Assembly (NCBI GenBank): GCA_902803675.1
Contig: CADCQZ010000010.1
Location: forward strand, 1 to 6,497
From: an uncultured Eubacteriales bacterium
GTDB lineage: Bacteria > Bacillota_A > Clostridia > Christensenellales > Aristaeellaceae
Length of the DNA stretch: 6,497 bases
Direction: 5' to 3'
The notes beneath the pieces are model-generated. The model saw only the letters and a list, made by a program, of their open reading frames with translations. It was not told the origin of the DNA and did no database searches. Shown piece after piece: positions 6,029 through 6,497 of the stretch (positions are counted from its first letter, which is position 1; each line of letters opens with the position of its first letter). The position numbers and the translations under genes were made by a program.

Positions 6029-6497
6029 TCACCGGTACATGGGCGCGGGCATGGGCACGGTCTCGCAGCGGTCCCTGGCCACGGGCAGTTCCCCCAGAAG
6101 GGAGGCCGCCACCACGGACCTTTCGCCGAAACGGCCCCGCAGGGCGTCCACCGCGTCCTCAAGGGCTCTGCGCTTTTCACGGCGGACGTGGTCGAGGAAC
6201 ATATCCGTCTGCGCGGGGGCATCCTCGTCCGTCAGACGGACAGCCGTCACGGTGAGGGCGCGCACCGGCAGCTGCCACAGGTAATGCTCCCTGAACAGAG
6301 CATAGGCCATCTGGGCCAGCTCGTAGGGGCTCTGGGTATGCGCCGCCAGGGGCATCTGCCACTGGTACCATCCCAGAGCGCTGTCCCTGACGGATATCTC
6401 CACGCCTCTTGCCGCGCAGCCGTGCCGGCGCAGGCGGTGTCCCACGTCCTGCGCCATCTCGTAGATCACCTGCCACACTTCCGCCGGGCAGGTCAGA
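6029..6497 (-). CDS. dinB: Y-family DNA polymerase (DNA polymerase IV), C-terminal part, cut by window edge
   Basis: This is the last 155 residues of a translesion DNA polymerase. The reading frame stays open to the right edge and begins LTCPAEVWQVIYEMAQDVGH there, so the true start lies outside; the GTG at 6478 is internal. The visible part is the little-finger domain, which grips template DNA: DVGHRLRRHGCAARGVEISVRD, then a helix PYELAQMAYALF, then the strand LPVRALTVTAVRL. Directly after it comes QTDMF (6197-6211), which fits the beta-clamp binding consensus. About 55 residues follow the motif, including REKRRALEDAVDALRGRFG, a helix seen in clostridial Pol IV proteins after the clamp motif. 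The palm and catalytic residues cannot be checked here. The gene ends 144 bp before asp23 with its own likely terminator, so it is probably a separate transcript. A UmuC-like Y-family relative is the alternative. Confidence 0.85.
   Translation of the reverse strand, partial: LTCPAEVWQVIYEMAQDVGHRLRRHGCAARGVEISVRDSALGWYQWQMPLAAHTQSPYELAQMAYALFREHYLWQLPVRALTVTAVRLTDEDAPAQTDMFLDHVRREKRRALEDAVDALRGRFGERSVVAASLLGELPVARDRCETVPMPAPMYR

Noticed and set aside
6190..6206. GAACATAT stretch resembling half of a Bacillota LexA box
   Set aside because: Only one half-site matches, and it lies inside the polymerase coding region at the clamp motif, not in front of a gene.

Overview
The window is one compact, GC-rich bacterial gene block read entirely on the minus strand. 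Gene content and order (asp23, amaP, DUF2273, nusB, TsaD-like, folD, xseA, xseB, ispA) are typical of Bacillota, most likely a high-GC member of the Clostridia. I cannot name a genus. No RNA gene, insertion sequence, CRISPR array or phage gene is visible.

Layout, read in the direction of transcription from the right edge. (1) The C-terminal part of a Y-family DNA polymerase (DinB/Pol IV) enters at 6497 and stops at 6029. (2) A gap of 144 bp holds a GC-rich hairpin followed by a short T run, which looks like the terminator of the polymerase gene. It also holds a good sigma-A type promoter (TTGCAA, 17 bp, TATACT) and a strong Shine-Dalgarno (SD) site. (3) An envelope module follows: Asp23/Gls24 protein, its membrane anchor AmaP, and a small DUF2273 membrane protein. 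All three carry Ala/Glu/Pro-rich, low-complexity C-terminal tails. (4) Next come nusB, a divergent TsaD/Kae1-fold paralog, folD, xseA, xseB and the start of ispA, which runs off the left edge at position 1.

From asp23 to ispA the genes are separated by 42 bp at most and often overlap (8, 11, 4, about 56 and 8 nt; folD and xseA are 1 nt apart). No internal terminator is seen. The simplest reading is a single operon driven from the promoter in front of asp23. It would link a cell-envelope module to transcription antitermination (NusB), one-carbon metabolism (FolD), DNA repair nuclease exonuclease VII (XseA/XseB) and isoprenoid synthesis (IspA).

Most of this is conserved housekeeping content. 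The points most worth a second look are the TsaD-like paralog of unknown role, the matching acidic tails of the three envelope proteins, the unusual GVGLLT motif in FolD, the TTG start proposed for xseB, and the single promoter joining the envelope module to housekeeping genes. I do not see a clearly new system.
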